This document shows, one piece after another, positions 53,974-62,595 of a stretch of DNA of 64,000 nt. Position 1 is the stretch's first letter. Each line of letters opens with the position of its first letter. A model generated the notes under the pieces. It ran no database searches. It was not told the DNA's origin and saw only the letters and a list, made by a program, of their open reading frames with translations. This DNA is from Novosphingobium taihuense (GTDB taxonomy: Bacteria > Pseudomonadota > Alphaproteobacteria > Sphingomonadales > Sphingomonadaceae), in contig NZ_VLKJ01000006.1 in NCBI RefSeq assembly GCF_007830315.1, positions 186,001-250,000 of the forward strand, written 5' to 3'. The position numbers were made by a program, and so were the translations under genes.

Positions 53974-54021
53974 AAACGAAATGGGCCCCGCCGGGATATT
54001 CCGGCGGGGCCCTTTTCGTTT
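53974..54021. terminator. Terminator at the end of the tad cluster
   Basis: A long stem of about 20 base pairs with one mismatch: AAACGAAAT then GGGCCCCGCCGG, paired with CCGGCGGGGCCC then TTTTCGTTT, and a loop of about six bases. The A-run/T-run ends allow it to work for both tadC and the convergent FAH gene. Confidence 0.9.
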
Positions 54022-54036
54022 GCCCGTTGGCTTTGT

Positions 54037-55044
54037 TCAGGAGCGCGTGACGGTGTGATCGATCGCGCCGAAGATGCTCTTGCCCTTGGCGTCGCGCATC
54101 TCGATCCGCACCGTATCGCCCCACTTCAGGAACGGCGTGGTCGGTTCGCCTGCCGCGATGGTCTCGACCATGCGCTGCTCGGCAATGCAGGCGTAACCGC
54201 GGCCTCCCTGCGCAACCGGCCTTCCCGGCGAACCATCGGGATCGCGGTTGGAAACGGTGCCGGAACCGATGATCGACCCTGCGACCAGCTTGCGCGTTCT
54301 GGCCAGGTGCGAGATCAGCACGCCGAAATCGAAGGTGCATTCCTCGCCGGCTTCGACCCTGCCAAATGGCTGGCCGTTCACGTCGATCGCCAGCGTGCGG
54401 GCAAGTCTGCCATGCCCCCAAGCCTCGCCCAGCGTGGCCGGGGTGACGAAGACCGGCGAGAAGTGGCTTGCCGGCTTGGACTGGACGAAGCCGAAACCCT
54501 TGGCGAGTTCGCCGGGAATAAGGTTGCGCAACGATACGTCGTTGACGAGGCCGACGAGGCGAATGTAGCCCAAGGCCTCCTCAGCGCTGACACCCTGCGG
54601 CACGTCACCGGTGACGACAACGATCTCTGCTTCGAGATCACAACCCCACGATTCGTCGGCAAGCAGCAGCGGATCGCGGCCACCGCGCAAATCGTCGCTG
54701 CCGCCCTGATACATCAGGGGGTCAGTCCAGAAGCTCTCCGGAAGCTCCGCGCCACGTGCCTTGCGCACGAGTTCGACGTGATTGACGTAAGCGCTGCCAT
54801 CGGCCCACTGGTACGCGCGGGGCAGCGGGGCGCAGGCCTCACGCTCGTGAAAGCGCTTGCGCGGAATGGCCTCATGGGAAAGCTCGATCGCCAGAGACTC
54901 GACCATCGGGCAATAGCGATCCCAATCATCAAGCAGAGCCTGCATCGTCGGCACGATGTGATCGGCATCCGCGTACCAGGCAAGGTCATCGGACACGACG
55001 ATCAACCGACCGTCACGTCCTTGCGGCAGTGATGCCAGCTTCAC
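54037..55044 (-). CDS. Fumarylacetoacetate hydrolase family protein
   Basis: Hydrolase of the FAH superfamily, 335 residues; expected to split an acylpyruvate such as fumarylacetoacetate in homogentisate breakdown. It has LEAEIVVVTGDVPQG (metal glutamate), YIRLVGLVNDVSLRN, ASHFSPVFVTPATLG and the C-terminal IIGSGTVSNRDPDG. The length and motifs match bacterial fumarylacetoacetases. No homogentisate dioxygenase is in the window, so the pathway is inferred. It overlaps the upstream MarR gene by 4 bases, which suggests co-regulation. Confidence 0.85.
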   Translation of the reverse strand: MKLASLPQGRDGRLIVVSDDLAWYADADHIVPTMQALLDDWDRYCPMVESLAIELSHEAIPRKRFHEREACAPLPRAYQWADGSAYVNHVELVRKARGAELPESFWTDPLMYQGGSDDLRGGRDPLLLADESWGCDLEAEIVVVTGDVPQGVSAEEALGYIRLVGLVNDVSLRNLIPGELAKGFGFVQSKPASHFSPVFVTPATLGEAWGHGRLARTLAIDVNGQPFGRVEAGEECTFDFGVLISHLARTRKLVAGSIIGSGTVSNRDPDGSPGRPVAQGGRGYACIAEQRMVETIAAGEPTTPFLKWGDTVRIEMRDAKGKSIFGAIDHTVTRS

Positions 55045-55499
55045 TTGCAGTCGCCTTCAATGGTGCGTGCGGCCTTCAGCAGCTTTTCGAGAATGACGCG
55101 CAGCTTTTCCTGCTCGCGAGGGGTGATGGCGGCGAAGATCTTGTCGTACATTTCGACCGCCTGCGGCCAGATCTTGCCATGGAGATCACGGCCCGCCGTC
55201 GTCAGTTCGAGATGATGCGAGCGACCGTCCAGTTCGTTCGGGCTGCGCTGCAGCAGACTGCGCTCCTCAAGCACCTTGCAGGCACGATTGACCGCAACCT
55301 TGTCCATCAGCGTGGCTCGGACGAGATCGCGCTGGGTCAACGCTCCAGCATCGCCGAGGACGGCCATGATCCGCCATTCTGGGATCTTCAGGCCGAATTC
55401 GCTGCGGTACTCGCCCGCGATCAAGCCGCTCACCGCATTCGAGGTGATTGCCATCCGGTATGGCAGGAAATCGGAAAGACGGGTCTGTGTCTGAGGCAT
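55041..55499 (-). CDS. MarR-family transcriptional regulator
   Basis: A 152-residue winged-helix regulator. The recognition region is GALTQRDLVRATLMDKVAVNRACKVLEERSLL, followed by the wing (NELDGRSHHLELTTAG) and a C-terminal dimerisation helix. MarR proteins often control genes for aromatic breakdown and respond to small aromatic acids. Coupling to the FAH gene (overlap of 4 bases) suggests it regulates that gene and itself. The 200 bases upstream contain no perfect dyad that I could assign as its operator. Confidence 0.88.
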   Translation of the reverse strand: MPQTQTRLSDFLPYRMAITSNAVSGLIAGEYRSEFGLKIPEWRIMAVLGDAGALTQRDLVRATLMDKVAVNRACKVLEERSLLQRSPNELDGRSHHLELTTAGRDLHGKIWPQAVEMYDKIFAAITPREQEKLRVILEKLLKAARTIEGDCK

Positions 55500-55700
55500 G
55501 ATTTCGTATCACATGAAACCAGCCCGGTGTGCAAGAGCGAAATAAAGTGACACCAAGCCGCGCATTTCCCGCTAATTGATTACCAAGGACGGTGCCAAAC
55601 GAAATTTTCTTTACCCACTGCGCGCTCAACTATTGCCCGCGCAGGCCGCAACAAAAGCGGCTTTGCTGCGGCCAAAGCTCCGTCAATGTGGCCTGCGCGA

Positions 55701-56339
55701 TCAGTGCGCGAGGATGCCCGCCATGATGAAATCGACGGTGTGTTCGCGGTAGCTGTCGCGCAGCCCCTCGGTCAGGGTGTCCTGATCAAAACAATGCTTC
55801 AGCACCAGTCTGGCCGAGAAAAAGCGATCAGCTGCACCGGTCACGGTGAAATAGAACAGCTGCGGATCGATCGGCCGAAAAACACCAGCCTTCACGCCAT
55901 CGCCGATGAACCGATTGTAGGCGCGGTGCAACGGCAGGAGGTACTGGTCGGCAATGCGCTTGGCTTCGGTCTCATCGCTGTCGCGCACAAGGCGCATGAG
56001 CAGGCGATTGAGATAAGGATAGTCGTAATAGGTATCGATGCTCTTGGAGATATGGCGGCGAAGCTTGGCTTCCGGGCTCATGTCATCCTTGGCGAGAAGG
56101 GCATCGACCGACTTGACAATATTTTCCATGTCACGATCGAGCAAGGCCTTGAGCATCCCGGCCTTGTTGCCGAAATAGTACTTCACCAGAGCCGAGTTCA
56201 GGCCTGACCGCAGGCTCAGCTCGGACAGCGATATATCGACCACGTCACCCTCGCGCATGATGCTTGAGGCGGTCTGCAGCAGCAGATCACGTGCACCCGG
56301 CGTTTCGAGGCTTTCCCCCTTTTGCACTTCTGTATTCAT
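55701..56339 (-). CDS. TetR-family transcriptional regulator
   Basis: A 212-residue regulator with an N-terminal helix-turn-helix (ISLSELSLRSGLNSALVKYYFGNKAGML at about 36-63) and an all-helical ligand domain. It is the last gene of the thiolase-SDR-crotonase operon: its ATG overlaps the crotonase stop (ATGA). TetR regulators in such operons usually bind an acyl-CoA and repress their own operon. A perfect dyad, TTAATCG-AA-CGATTAA, lies in front of the first gene and is the likely operator. Confidence 0.88.
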   Translation of the reverse strand: MNTEVQKGESLETPGARDLLLQTASSIMREGDVVDISLSELSLRSGLNSALVKYYFGNKAGMLKALLDRDMENIVKSVDALLAKDDMSPEAKLRRHISKSIDTYYDYPYLNRLLMRLVRDSDETEAKRIADQYLLPLHRAYNRFIGDGVKAGVFRPIDPQLFYFTVTGAADRFFSARLVLKHCFDQDTLTEGLRDSYREHTVDFIMAGILAH

Positions 56340-57208
56340 TCCCAACCCGGCTCGTTCCAAAACGGATAAAACGCAGGCATATCCGAAGAAACGCGTCCAG
56401 GGTAGCGGGGAGCGCGCTTTTCAAGGAAACTTGCGATGCCTTCTGCTGCATCGCCGCCGCGCGATAGGGTATAAATTGCCCTGCTATCAATCTGATGCGC
56501 CTGCATCGGGTGCGAGAAATTGGGATTGTGCCACAGCATCGCGCGGGTCATCGCAACCGAGACTGCGCTGGTATTGTCAGCAATCTCGCGCGCCAGAGCA
56601 ATCGCCGCGGGCATAAGGTCTTCGGGTTCGTGCAACGACCGCACCAGACCGCCGCGCAAGGCCTCCTCTGCGTCGAAGACCCGGCCGGTCATGCACCATT
56701 CCAGCGCTTGCGGCATTCCGACAATGCGCGGCAGGAACCAGCTGGAAGCCGCTTCAGGCACGATCCCGCGACGGGCGAATACAAGACCGAAGCGCGCCTT
56801 CTTCGAAGCGAGGCGGATATCCATCGGCAATTGCATGGTCACGCCCACGCCCACCGCGGCGCCATTGATCGCGCCGATCACCGGCTTCTTCGACTGGAAA
56901 ATGCGCAAGGTCAGCATGCCGCCGCCATCGCGCACGCGCGGGTCGGACAGGTCTTCTACCGCTTCGCCGCTTGAGAACACATGCTTGCCATCATCGGGGG
57001 TGAGGTCGGCCCCGGCACAGAACGCGCGGTCCCCTGCCCCGGTCACGATCACCGCCCGCACGCTGTCGTCAGCGTCTGTGCAATCAAACGCGTTGATCAT
57101 CTCGTTCATCATCGTGCCGGTATAGGCGTTCATCTTTTCCGGACGGTGCAACGTGATCGTTGCGATGCCGTCGGCGATGTCGAGCTTGATCTGCGTGTAG
57201 TCGGCCAA
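56336..57208 (-). CDS. Enoyl-CoA hydratase/isomerase family protein (crotonase)
   Basis: Crotonase-fold enzyme, 290 residues, for hydration or isomerisation of an acyl-CoA in beta-oxidation. Oxyanion-hole segments are DRAFCAGADL and GAAVGVGV. The glutamate equivalent to rat E164 is kept in ALEWCMTG. The other catalytic position (rat E144) reads phenylalanine in GLVFARRG, and a glutamate appears further on in IVPEAA. So it may be an isomerase or a divergent hydratase. It is third in the operon, 61 bases after the SDR gene. Confidence 0.85.
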   Translation of the reverse strand: MADYTQIKLDIADGIATITLHRPEKMNAYTGTMMNEMINAFDCTDADDSVRAVIVTGAGDRAFCAGADLTPDDGKHVFSSGEAVEDLSDPRVRDGGGMLTLRIFQSKKPVIGAINGAAVGVGVTMQLPMDIRLASKKARFGLVFARRGIVPEAASSWFLPRIVGMPQALEWCMTGRVFDAEEALRGGLVRSLHEPEDLMPAAIALAREIADNTSAVSVAMTRAMLWHNPNFSHPMQAHQIDSRAIYTLSRGGDAAEGIASFLEKRAPRYPGRVSSDMPAFYPFWNEPGWE

Positions 57209-57269
57209 GAAACCTCTCCCAAGTCGATGGAGGCGGGGTCGATGCCCCGCCTCTCACCATGTCGTCAGA

Positions 57270-58055
57270 TCAACGCGGCGCCATGCGAATCGCCCCGTCG
57301 AGACGAACGTCCTCGCCGTTGAAGTATCCGGTCTCGATCATGCACATGGCAAGGTTGGCATATTCTTCGGGCATGCCGAGGCGCTTGGGGAACGGAACGG
57401 AAGCGGCAAGCGCATCCTTCACGTTCTGGGGCGCGCCCTGCAGCAGCGGGGTGTTGAAAATGCCCGGCAGGATGGTGTTGACGCGGATGCCCTCGCTCAT
57501 CAGATCGCGCGCGATCGGCAGGGTCATGCCGACGACGCCACCCTTCGAAGCCGAATAGGCGGCTTGGCCCATCTGGCCATCCTCTGCCGCAACCGATGCG
57601 GTGTTGACGATCGCACCACGCTCGCCGAACTCGTCACACGGATCGAGCGTCATCATGCCGGCTGCCGACTTGGCGATGCAGCGGAAGGTGCCGACGAGGT
57701 TGATCTGGATGATCCAATTGAAGGCATCCATCGGGAAGTGCTTGATCTCGCCGGTTTCCTTCGAGCGGCTGGCAGTCTTGATCGCGTTGCCGGTACCTGC
57801 GCAATTGACGAGGATGCGCTCCTGGCCATGTGCGGCACGGGCCTTGGCGAAACCAGCATCCACGCTTTCGTCGCTGGTCACGTTCACTTCGCAGAACACG
57901 CCGCCGATCTCGGCAGCCATGGCCTCGCCCTTTTCCTTCTGCAGGTCGAAAATGGCGACCTTCACCCCCTTGGCGGCAAGCGCGCGGGCCGTGGCGGCAC
58001 CAAGGCCGGAAGCGCCACCGGTAACGACGGCGGCAACGGTGTTGTCGAGCTTCAT
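57270..58055 (-). CDS. 3-hydroxyacyl-CoA dehydrogenase-like SDR
   Basis: A 261-residue SDR with VTGGASGLG near residue 11, NCAGTGNA in the middle, and the catalytic YSASKGG. The sequence MKLDNTVAAVVTGGASGLGA and the C-terminal FNTPLLQGAPQNVKDALAASVPF resemble the HSD10 / 3-hydroxy-2-methylbutyryl-CoA dehydrogenase group, which oxidises beta-hydroxyacyl-CoA with NAD. Its place between thiolase and crotonase genes supports that role. It follows the thiolase gene by 30 bases. Confidence 0.88.
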   Translation of the reverse strand: MKLDNTVAAVVTGGASGLGAATARALAAKGVKVAIFDLQKEKGEAMAAEIGGVFCEVNVTSDESVDAGFAKARAAHGQERILVNCAGTGNAIKTASRSKETGEIKHFPMDAFNWIIQINLVGTFRCIAKSAAGMMTLDPCDEFGERGAIVNTASVAAEDGQMGQAAYSASKGGVVGMTLPIARDLMSEGIRVNTILPGIFNTPLLQGAPQNVKDALAASVPFPKRLGMPEEYANLAMCMIETGYFNGEDVRLDGAIRMAPR

Positions 58056-58085
58056 GGAGTCAATCCTCTCTCAGAGACTGGAAAA

Positions 58086-59258
58086 TCAAAGGGCTTCGAT
58101 GATGGTGACGTTGGCAACGCCCCCGCCTTCGCACATCGTCTGCAGGCCATACTTGCCGCCCCGCGCGCGCAGGGCGTGAACAAGCGTGGCCATGAGCTTG
58201 GTACCTGATGCGCCAAGCGGATGGCCAAGCGCGATGGCGCCGCCATTGACGTTGAGCTTTTCCGGATCGGCACCGGTGTGCTTGAGCCAGGCCATGGGCA
58301 CTGAGGCAAATGCCTCATTTACCTCATAAAGGTCGATGTCGGAGATCTTCATGCCCGCGCGCTGCAACGCGCGGTCAGTGGCAAAAAGCGGCTCTTCGAG
58401 CATGATCACAGGATCGCCTGCCGTCACGGTCAGGTTGTGGATGCGGGCAATCGGGGTGAGGCCGTGGGCTTTGAGCGCGGCTTCCGAGACGACAAGCACA
58501 GCGCTCGACCCGTCGCAGATCTGGCTGGAACTGGCAGCGGTTAGCGAGCCTTCGGGATTGAGCAGCTTGACCCCGGCAATGCTTTCGAGCGTGGCATCGA
58601 AGCGGATGCCTTCGTCCACGGTGTGCATGGCCGGGCCTTCGGGAGTCTCGATCTCCACGCCCACGATCTCGTTCGCAAAAGCCTGCGCCTGCGTTGCGGC
58701 AATCGCCTTCTGATGGCTCGACAGAGCGAAGCGGTCGAGTTCGTCCTTTGTGAAGCCGTGCTTCCTGACGATCATTTCTGCGCCCATGAACTGCGAGAAC
58801 ATGATCCCCGGATACTTTTCCTCAAGTCCGGGCGACTTGTAGTGCCCCAGGCCCTCCTTCATGTGGAAGGTGGCGTTCGAGCCCATGGGCACGCGGCTCA
58901 TGCTTTCGACGCCCGCAGCAATCACCACGTCCTGCACGCCCGACATCACAGCCTGCGCCGCGAACTGGATCGCCTGCTGCGAGGAGCCGCACTGGCGGTC
59001 GATGGAAACGGCTGGCGTCGATTGCGGCAGAAGCTTCGAGGCGAGTACGGCATTGCGGCCAACCTGCATTGCCTGCTGCCCGGCCTGCGTCACGCAGCCC
59101 ATTATCACATCGTCGATGGCCGTGGGATCGATGCCGGTGCGCGCCACGATCGCATCGAGGCTGCGCGCGGCGAGGTCCACCGGATGCACGCCGGCAAGCC
59201 TGCCGCCACGGCGCCCACCGGCGGTACGCACCGCATCAACGATATAGGCTGTGGCCAT
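58086..59258 (-). CDS. Acetyl-CoA acyltransferase (thiolase)
   Basis: Thiolase of 390 residues catalysing the final, chain-shortening step of beta-oxidation. The acyl-accepting cysteine is C90 in SIDRQCGSSQQ. The histidine motif is in NVNGGAIALGHPLGASG and the second cysteine is in TMCEGGGVANVT; the usual CIGGG reads CEGGG. Substrate chain is not known; the operon's SDR suggests branched or aromatic-ring-derived acyl-CoA. It is the first gene of a thiolase-SDR-crotonase-TetR operon. Confidence 0.92.
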   Translation of the reverse strand: MATAYIVDAVRTAGGRRGGRLAGVHPVDLAARSLDAIVARTGIDPTAIDDVIMGCVTQAGQQAMQVGRNAVLASKLLPQSTPAVSIDRQCGSSQQAIQFAAQAVMSGVQDVVIAAGVESMSRVPMGSNATFHMKEGLGHYKSPGLEEKYPGIMFSQFMGAEMIVRKHGFTKDELDRFALSSHQKAIAATQAQAFANEIVGVEIETPEGPAMHTVDEGIRFDATLESIAGVKLLNPEGSLTAASSSQICDGSSAVLVVSEAALKAHGLTPIARIHNLTVTAGDPVIMLEEPLFATDRALQRAGMKISDIDLYEVNEAFASVPMAWLKHTGADPEKLNVNGGAIALGHPLGASGTKLMATLVHALRARGGKYGLQTMCEGGGVANVTIIEAL

Positions 59259-59284
59259 TTCACTCGACTCCTCGCAAAGCTCAT

Positions 59285-59300
59285 TTAATCGAACGATTAA
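59285..59300. promoter_or_regulatory. Perfect dyad, probable TetR operator of the thiolase operon
   Basis: TTAATCG-AA-CGATTAA is a perfect 7-2-7 inverted repeat 26 bases upstream of the thiolase start. Its size fits TetR-family operators. It also lies between the divergent thiL gene and the thiolase gene. Confidence 0.65.
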
Positions 59301-59364
59301 GCAGTGCGGCCGCGATGGTCAAGCGGGCTTGTGGAGTTCCCTCCCCCGCCCCATAGATCTTCGC

Positions 59365-60240
59365 GTGAGCAAGGAATTCGCCTTTATCGAAGCGCTACGC
59401 GCGCTTGCCACGCATCCCGCTGCGCGCGGACTGGAAGATGACTGCGCGGTCCTGCCGTTCGGCACTGAAACGCTGATCCTGACGCACGACATGATGGTCG
59501 AGGGCGTACATTGGCTGCCGGGCCAGGACATGGCCGACGTGGCGTGGAAACTGGTGGCCACCAACCTCTCGGACCTCGCCGCCAAGGGAGCGGAGCCGGT
59601 CGGCGTGCTGCTCGGCTTCACGCTGGGTGAGCAGGACGCGCGGTTCGTCGAAGGGCTGGGGCAAGCGCTGGATACGTTTCGCGTGCCCTTGCTGGGGGGC
59701 GATACCGTCAGCGGCTATGGCCCCCGAAGCCTCGGGCTGACGGCGTTAGGACGCGCGACATGCTCGCCTGTGCCGGGAAGGGACGGCACCAGTGAAGGTG
59801 ACAAGCTCTGGCTTACCGGACCTGTTGGCGCCGCGATGCTCGGCTTTGAAGCGATGCGGGACATGACCGGATCAGACAGCATCGCCTTCCGACGCCCCAC
59901 CCCGCGCCTTGCCGAAGGTCGCACGCTCGCCCCGCTCGCCACGGCGATGATGGACGTCTCGGATGGCTTGCTGATCGATGCCGCCCGCATGGCGCGAGCC
60001 AGCGGCGTGACCTTCACGATCGACAGCAGCGTAGTGCCCTTCCCCGCCGACCTTCCCGCCGCGCGGCACGACGAAGCCATGCGCTGGGGCGATGATTACG
60101 AACTGCTTTTCACCCTCCCCGCCGGGATGGCTCCTCCCGTGGCCGCGCACTGCATAGGCTCAGCCATCGCTGCAACCGCATCACCTGTTATCGTCGATGG
60201 TGCAGTGCCGCATGGCAATCTGGGTTATATGCACAATTAA
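59365..60240 (+). CDS. thiL: Thiamine-monophosphate kinase
   Basis: Last step of thiamine diphosphate synthesis. The 291 residues start with GTG (VSKEFAFIEALRAL). ThiL hallmarks are GLEDDCAVLPFG, THDMMVEGVHWL, LGGDTVSG, and MMDVSDGLLIDAARMA, the aspartates being metal ligands. The C-terminus (GDDYELLFTLPAG) is present. Length is slightly shorter than E. coli ThiL. It is the first gene on the + strand after the thiolase operon. Confidence 0.92.
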   Translation: MSKEFAFIEALRALATHPAARGLEDDCAVLPFGTETLILTHDMMVEGVHWLPGQDMADVAWKLVATNLSDLAAKGAEPVGVLLGFTLGEQDARFVEGLGQALDTFRVPLLGGDTVSGYGPRSLGLTALGRATCSPVPGRDGTSEGDKLWLTGPVGAAMLGFEAMRDMTGSDSIAFRRPTPRLAEGRTLAPLATAMMDVSDGLLIDAARMARASGVTFTIDSSVVPFPADLPAARHDEAMRWGDDYELLFTLPAGMAPPVAAHCIGSAIAATASPVIVDGAVPHGNLGYMHN

Positions 60241-60269
60241 AAACGCCTTGATCCAAGTCATGGAAGGGC

Positions 60270-60338
60270 TTGCGGGTCAGAAATAAAGCTATAGCTTCCC
60301 GCCCGACCCGCAACGACGGGGACGGGCCTTTGCGGGTC
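60270..60338 (+). promoter_or_regulatory. Leader with mutually exclusive stems upstream of hppA
   Basis: TTGCGGGTC occurs at 60270-60278 and again at 60330-60338. Between them, at 60305-60313, lies the exact complement GACCCGCAA. Either copy can pair with it in a 9-bp stem (loops of 26 or 16 bases). The second stem ends 24 bases before the hppA start. Such a layout is typical of attenuators or riboswitch-like leaders, but no known class was recognised. Confidence 0.4.
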
Positions 60339-60362
60339 CGGGAGATAAAGGGGGATGCCAAC

Positions 60363-62486
60363 GTGAACCTAGTCGTTTTATCGATATTATTCGGGTTGCT
60401 GGCCATCGTTTATGGCTTCGTGACCAGCCGCCAGGTGCTTGGAAGCCCGGCGGGCAATGCCAAGATGCAGGAAATCGCCGCAGCCATCCAGGAAGGCGCG
60501 CAAGCCTATCTCAAGCGCCAGTACACCACCATCGCCATCGTCGGCGTGGTCGTGGCCGTGATCATTGCGGCAACGCTCGGCACGATCTCGGCCACCGGCT
60601 TCGTGATCGGCGCGGTGCTTTCGGGCGTGGCGGGCTTCATCGGGATGAACATCTCGGTGCGTTCGAACGTGCGCACGGCAGCTGCGGCACAGAACGGCCT
60701 TCAGGCCGGCCTGACCCTCGCCTTCCGCGCGGGCGCCATTACCGGCATGCTGGTGGCGGGCCTTGCCCTGCTCGCGATCGCGGTGTTCTACCACTACCTG
60801 ACCGACATCGCGGGATACACCGTGGGCGGCGATGACCGTACCGTCGTCGACGGGCTGGTCGCGCTGGCTTTTGGCGCATCGCTGATCTCGATCTTCGCCC
60901 GTCTTGGCGGCGGCATCTTCACCAAGGCCGCTGACGTCGGCGCCGACCTCGTCGGCAAGGTGGAAGCGGGCATCCCCGAAGACGATCCGCGCAACCCTGC
61001 CGTGATCGCCGACAACGTGGGCGACAACGTCGGCGACTGCGCCGGCATGGCCGCAGACCTGTTCGAGACCTACGTCGTGACCGTGGGCGCAACGATGGTC
61101 CTTACCGCGCTGCTGCTCAAGGGTCTGGGCGATGCCCTTGGCGCCATGATGGCGCTCCCGCTGCTGATCGGGGGCGTCTGCATCGTAACCTCGATCATCG
61201 GCACCTACTTCGTGAAGCTCGGCTCGTCGAACAACATCATGGGCGCCATGTACAAGGGCTTCCTTGTTACTGCCGTGCTTTCGATCGGGGCAATCTGGTG
61301 GGCGATCTCCTATGCGCTGGGCGACATGGAAGCGCCGATGAGCTACACCATCCTCGACAACACGGTGACCTTCACCGGCCGCGTGCTGTTCTACTGTTCG
61401 CTGCTCGGTCTGGTCATCACTGGCCTGATCATCTGGATCACCGAGTACTACACCGGCACCAACTATCGTCCGGTGCGCTCGATCGCCAAGTCGTCGGAAA
61501 CCGGCCACGGCACCAACGTCATCCAGGGTCTGGCCATCAGCCTTGAATCGACCGCGATGCCGACGATCGTGATCTGCGCGGGCATCATCATTGCCTACCA
61601 GCTCGCCGGGCTGATCGGCATTGCCTATGCGGCAACCGCGATGCTGGCGCTGGCTGGCATGGTCGTCGCGCTTGATGCCTACGGTCCTGTCACCGACAAC
61701 GCGGGCGGCATTGCCGAAATGGCAGGCCTCGACGATTCGGTCCGTGAAAAGACCGACGCGCTCGACGCTGTTGGGAACACCACCAAGGCCGTGACCAAGG
61801 GCTATGCGATCGGATCTGCGGGGCTTGCCGCGCTCGTCCTGTTCGCCGCCTACACCACTGATCTTCGCGAGTTCTTCCCGAACCTTGCGGTCAGCTTCAG
61901 CCTCGAAAACCCGTATGTCATCGTCGGGCTGCTGCTCGGCGCGCTCCTGCCGTACCTTTTCGGCGCGATGGGCATGACCGCAGTGGGCCGCGCGGCGGGC
62001 GACGTGGTGATCGACGTGCGTGACCAGTTCCGCGAAAATCCGGGCATCATGGCTGGCACGTCCAAGCCCGACTATGCCCGGACTGTGGATCTTGTGACCA
62101 AGGCGGCGATCAAGGAAATGATCATTCCGTCGCTGCTGCCGGTGCTCGCACCTATTGCGGTCTACTTCGTGATCGCCGCAGTCGCAGGCCAGGCCAACGG
62201 CTTTGCCGCGCTTGGCGCACTGCTGCTCGGCGTGATCGTCGGCGGCCTGTTCGTTGCCATCTCGATGACCTCGGGCGGCGGCGCATGGGACAATGCCAAG
62301 AAGTATATCGAAGACGGCCACCATGGCGGCAAGGGCAGCGAAGCCCACAAGGCTGCGGTGACCGGCGATACGGTGGGCGATCCCTACAAGGACACTGCCG
62401 GCCCTGCCGTTAACCCGATGATCAAGATCACCAACATCGTGGCCCTGCTGCTCCTTGCAGCTCTGGCAAGCCACGCCGCCGGCTGA
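60363..62486 (+). CDS. hppA: Membrane-bound proton-translocating pyrophosphatase (K+-independent type)
   Basis: Pumps protons across the membrane by hydrolysing pyrophosphate. The 707 residues have about 16 hydrophobic helices. The catalytic segment [22 protein letters not shown] and [20 protein letters not shown] are present. The lysine in [10 protein letters not shown] marks the K+-independent class. I chose the GTG at 60363, with AAAGGGGG upstream and [13 protein letters not shown] as the first helix; frames further upstream would read through the leader. The gene is single and ends at a strong terminator. Confidence 0.95.
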   Translation: MNLVVLSILFGLLAIVYGFVTSRQVLGSPAGNAKMQEIAAAIQEGAQAYLKRQYTTIAIVGVVVAVIIAATLGTISATGFVIGAVLSGVAGFIGMNISVRSNVRTAAAAQNGLQAGLTLAFRAGAITGMLVAGLALLAIAVFYHYLTDIAGYTVGGDDRTVVDGLVALAFGASLISIFARLGGGIFTKAADVGADLVGKVEAGIPEDDPRNPAVIADNVGDNVGDCAGMAADLFETYVVTVGATMVLTALLLKGLGDALGAMMALPLLIGGVCIVTSIIGTYFVKLGSSNNIMGAMYKGFLVTAVLSIGAIWWAISYALGDMEAPMSYTILDNTVTFTGRVLFYCSLLGLVITGLIIWITEYYTGTNYRPVRSIAKSSETGHGTNVIQGLAISLESTAMPTIVICAGIIIAYQLAGLIGIAYAATAMLALAGMVVALDAYGPVTDNAGGIAEMAGLDDSVREKTDALDAVGNTTKAVTKGYAIGSAGLAALVLFAAYTTDLREFFPNLAVSFSLENPYVIVGLLLGALLPYLFGAMGMTAVGRAAGDVVIDVRDQFRENPGIMAGTSKPDYARTVDLVTKAAIKEMIIPSLLPVLAPIAVYFVIAAVAGQANGFAALGALLLGVIVGGLFVAISMTSGGGAWDNAKKYIEDGHHGGKGSEAHKAAVTGDTVGDPYKDTAGPAVNPMIKITNIVALLLLAALASHAAG

Positions 62487-62512
62487 TCGTTACCTGAACC
62501 GACGCAACTCTG

Positions 62513-62543
62513 GCCCACCCGGTTCCAACCGGGTGGGCTTTTC
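62513..62543 (+). terminator. Rho-independent terminator after hppA
   Basis: A perfect 12-base stem (GCCCACCCGGTT against AACCGGGTGGGC) with a CC loop and the tail TTTTCTT, beginning 26 bases after the hppA stop. Confidence 0.9.
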
Positions 62544-62595
62544 TTCTGGTGCTTCGTTAACCGGGTTTTCGCGCATTGCCTCTAAGACCCGAGGC

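Noticed and set aside
55500..55560. TTTCGTATCACATGAAA near the MarR start as its operator
   Set aside because: Only four bases of each arm are complementary; no better dyad confirms it.
60387..62474. A 695-codon open frame antisense to hppA
   Set aside because: It mirrors the GC-skewed codons of a highly conserved pyrophosphatase, has a composition dominated by Arg, His, Asp and Gly, and shows no domain or ribosome site.
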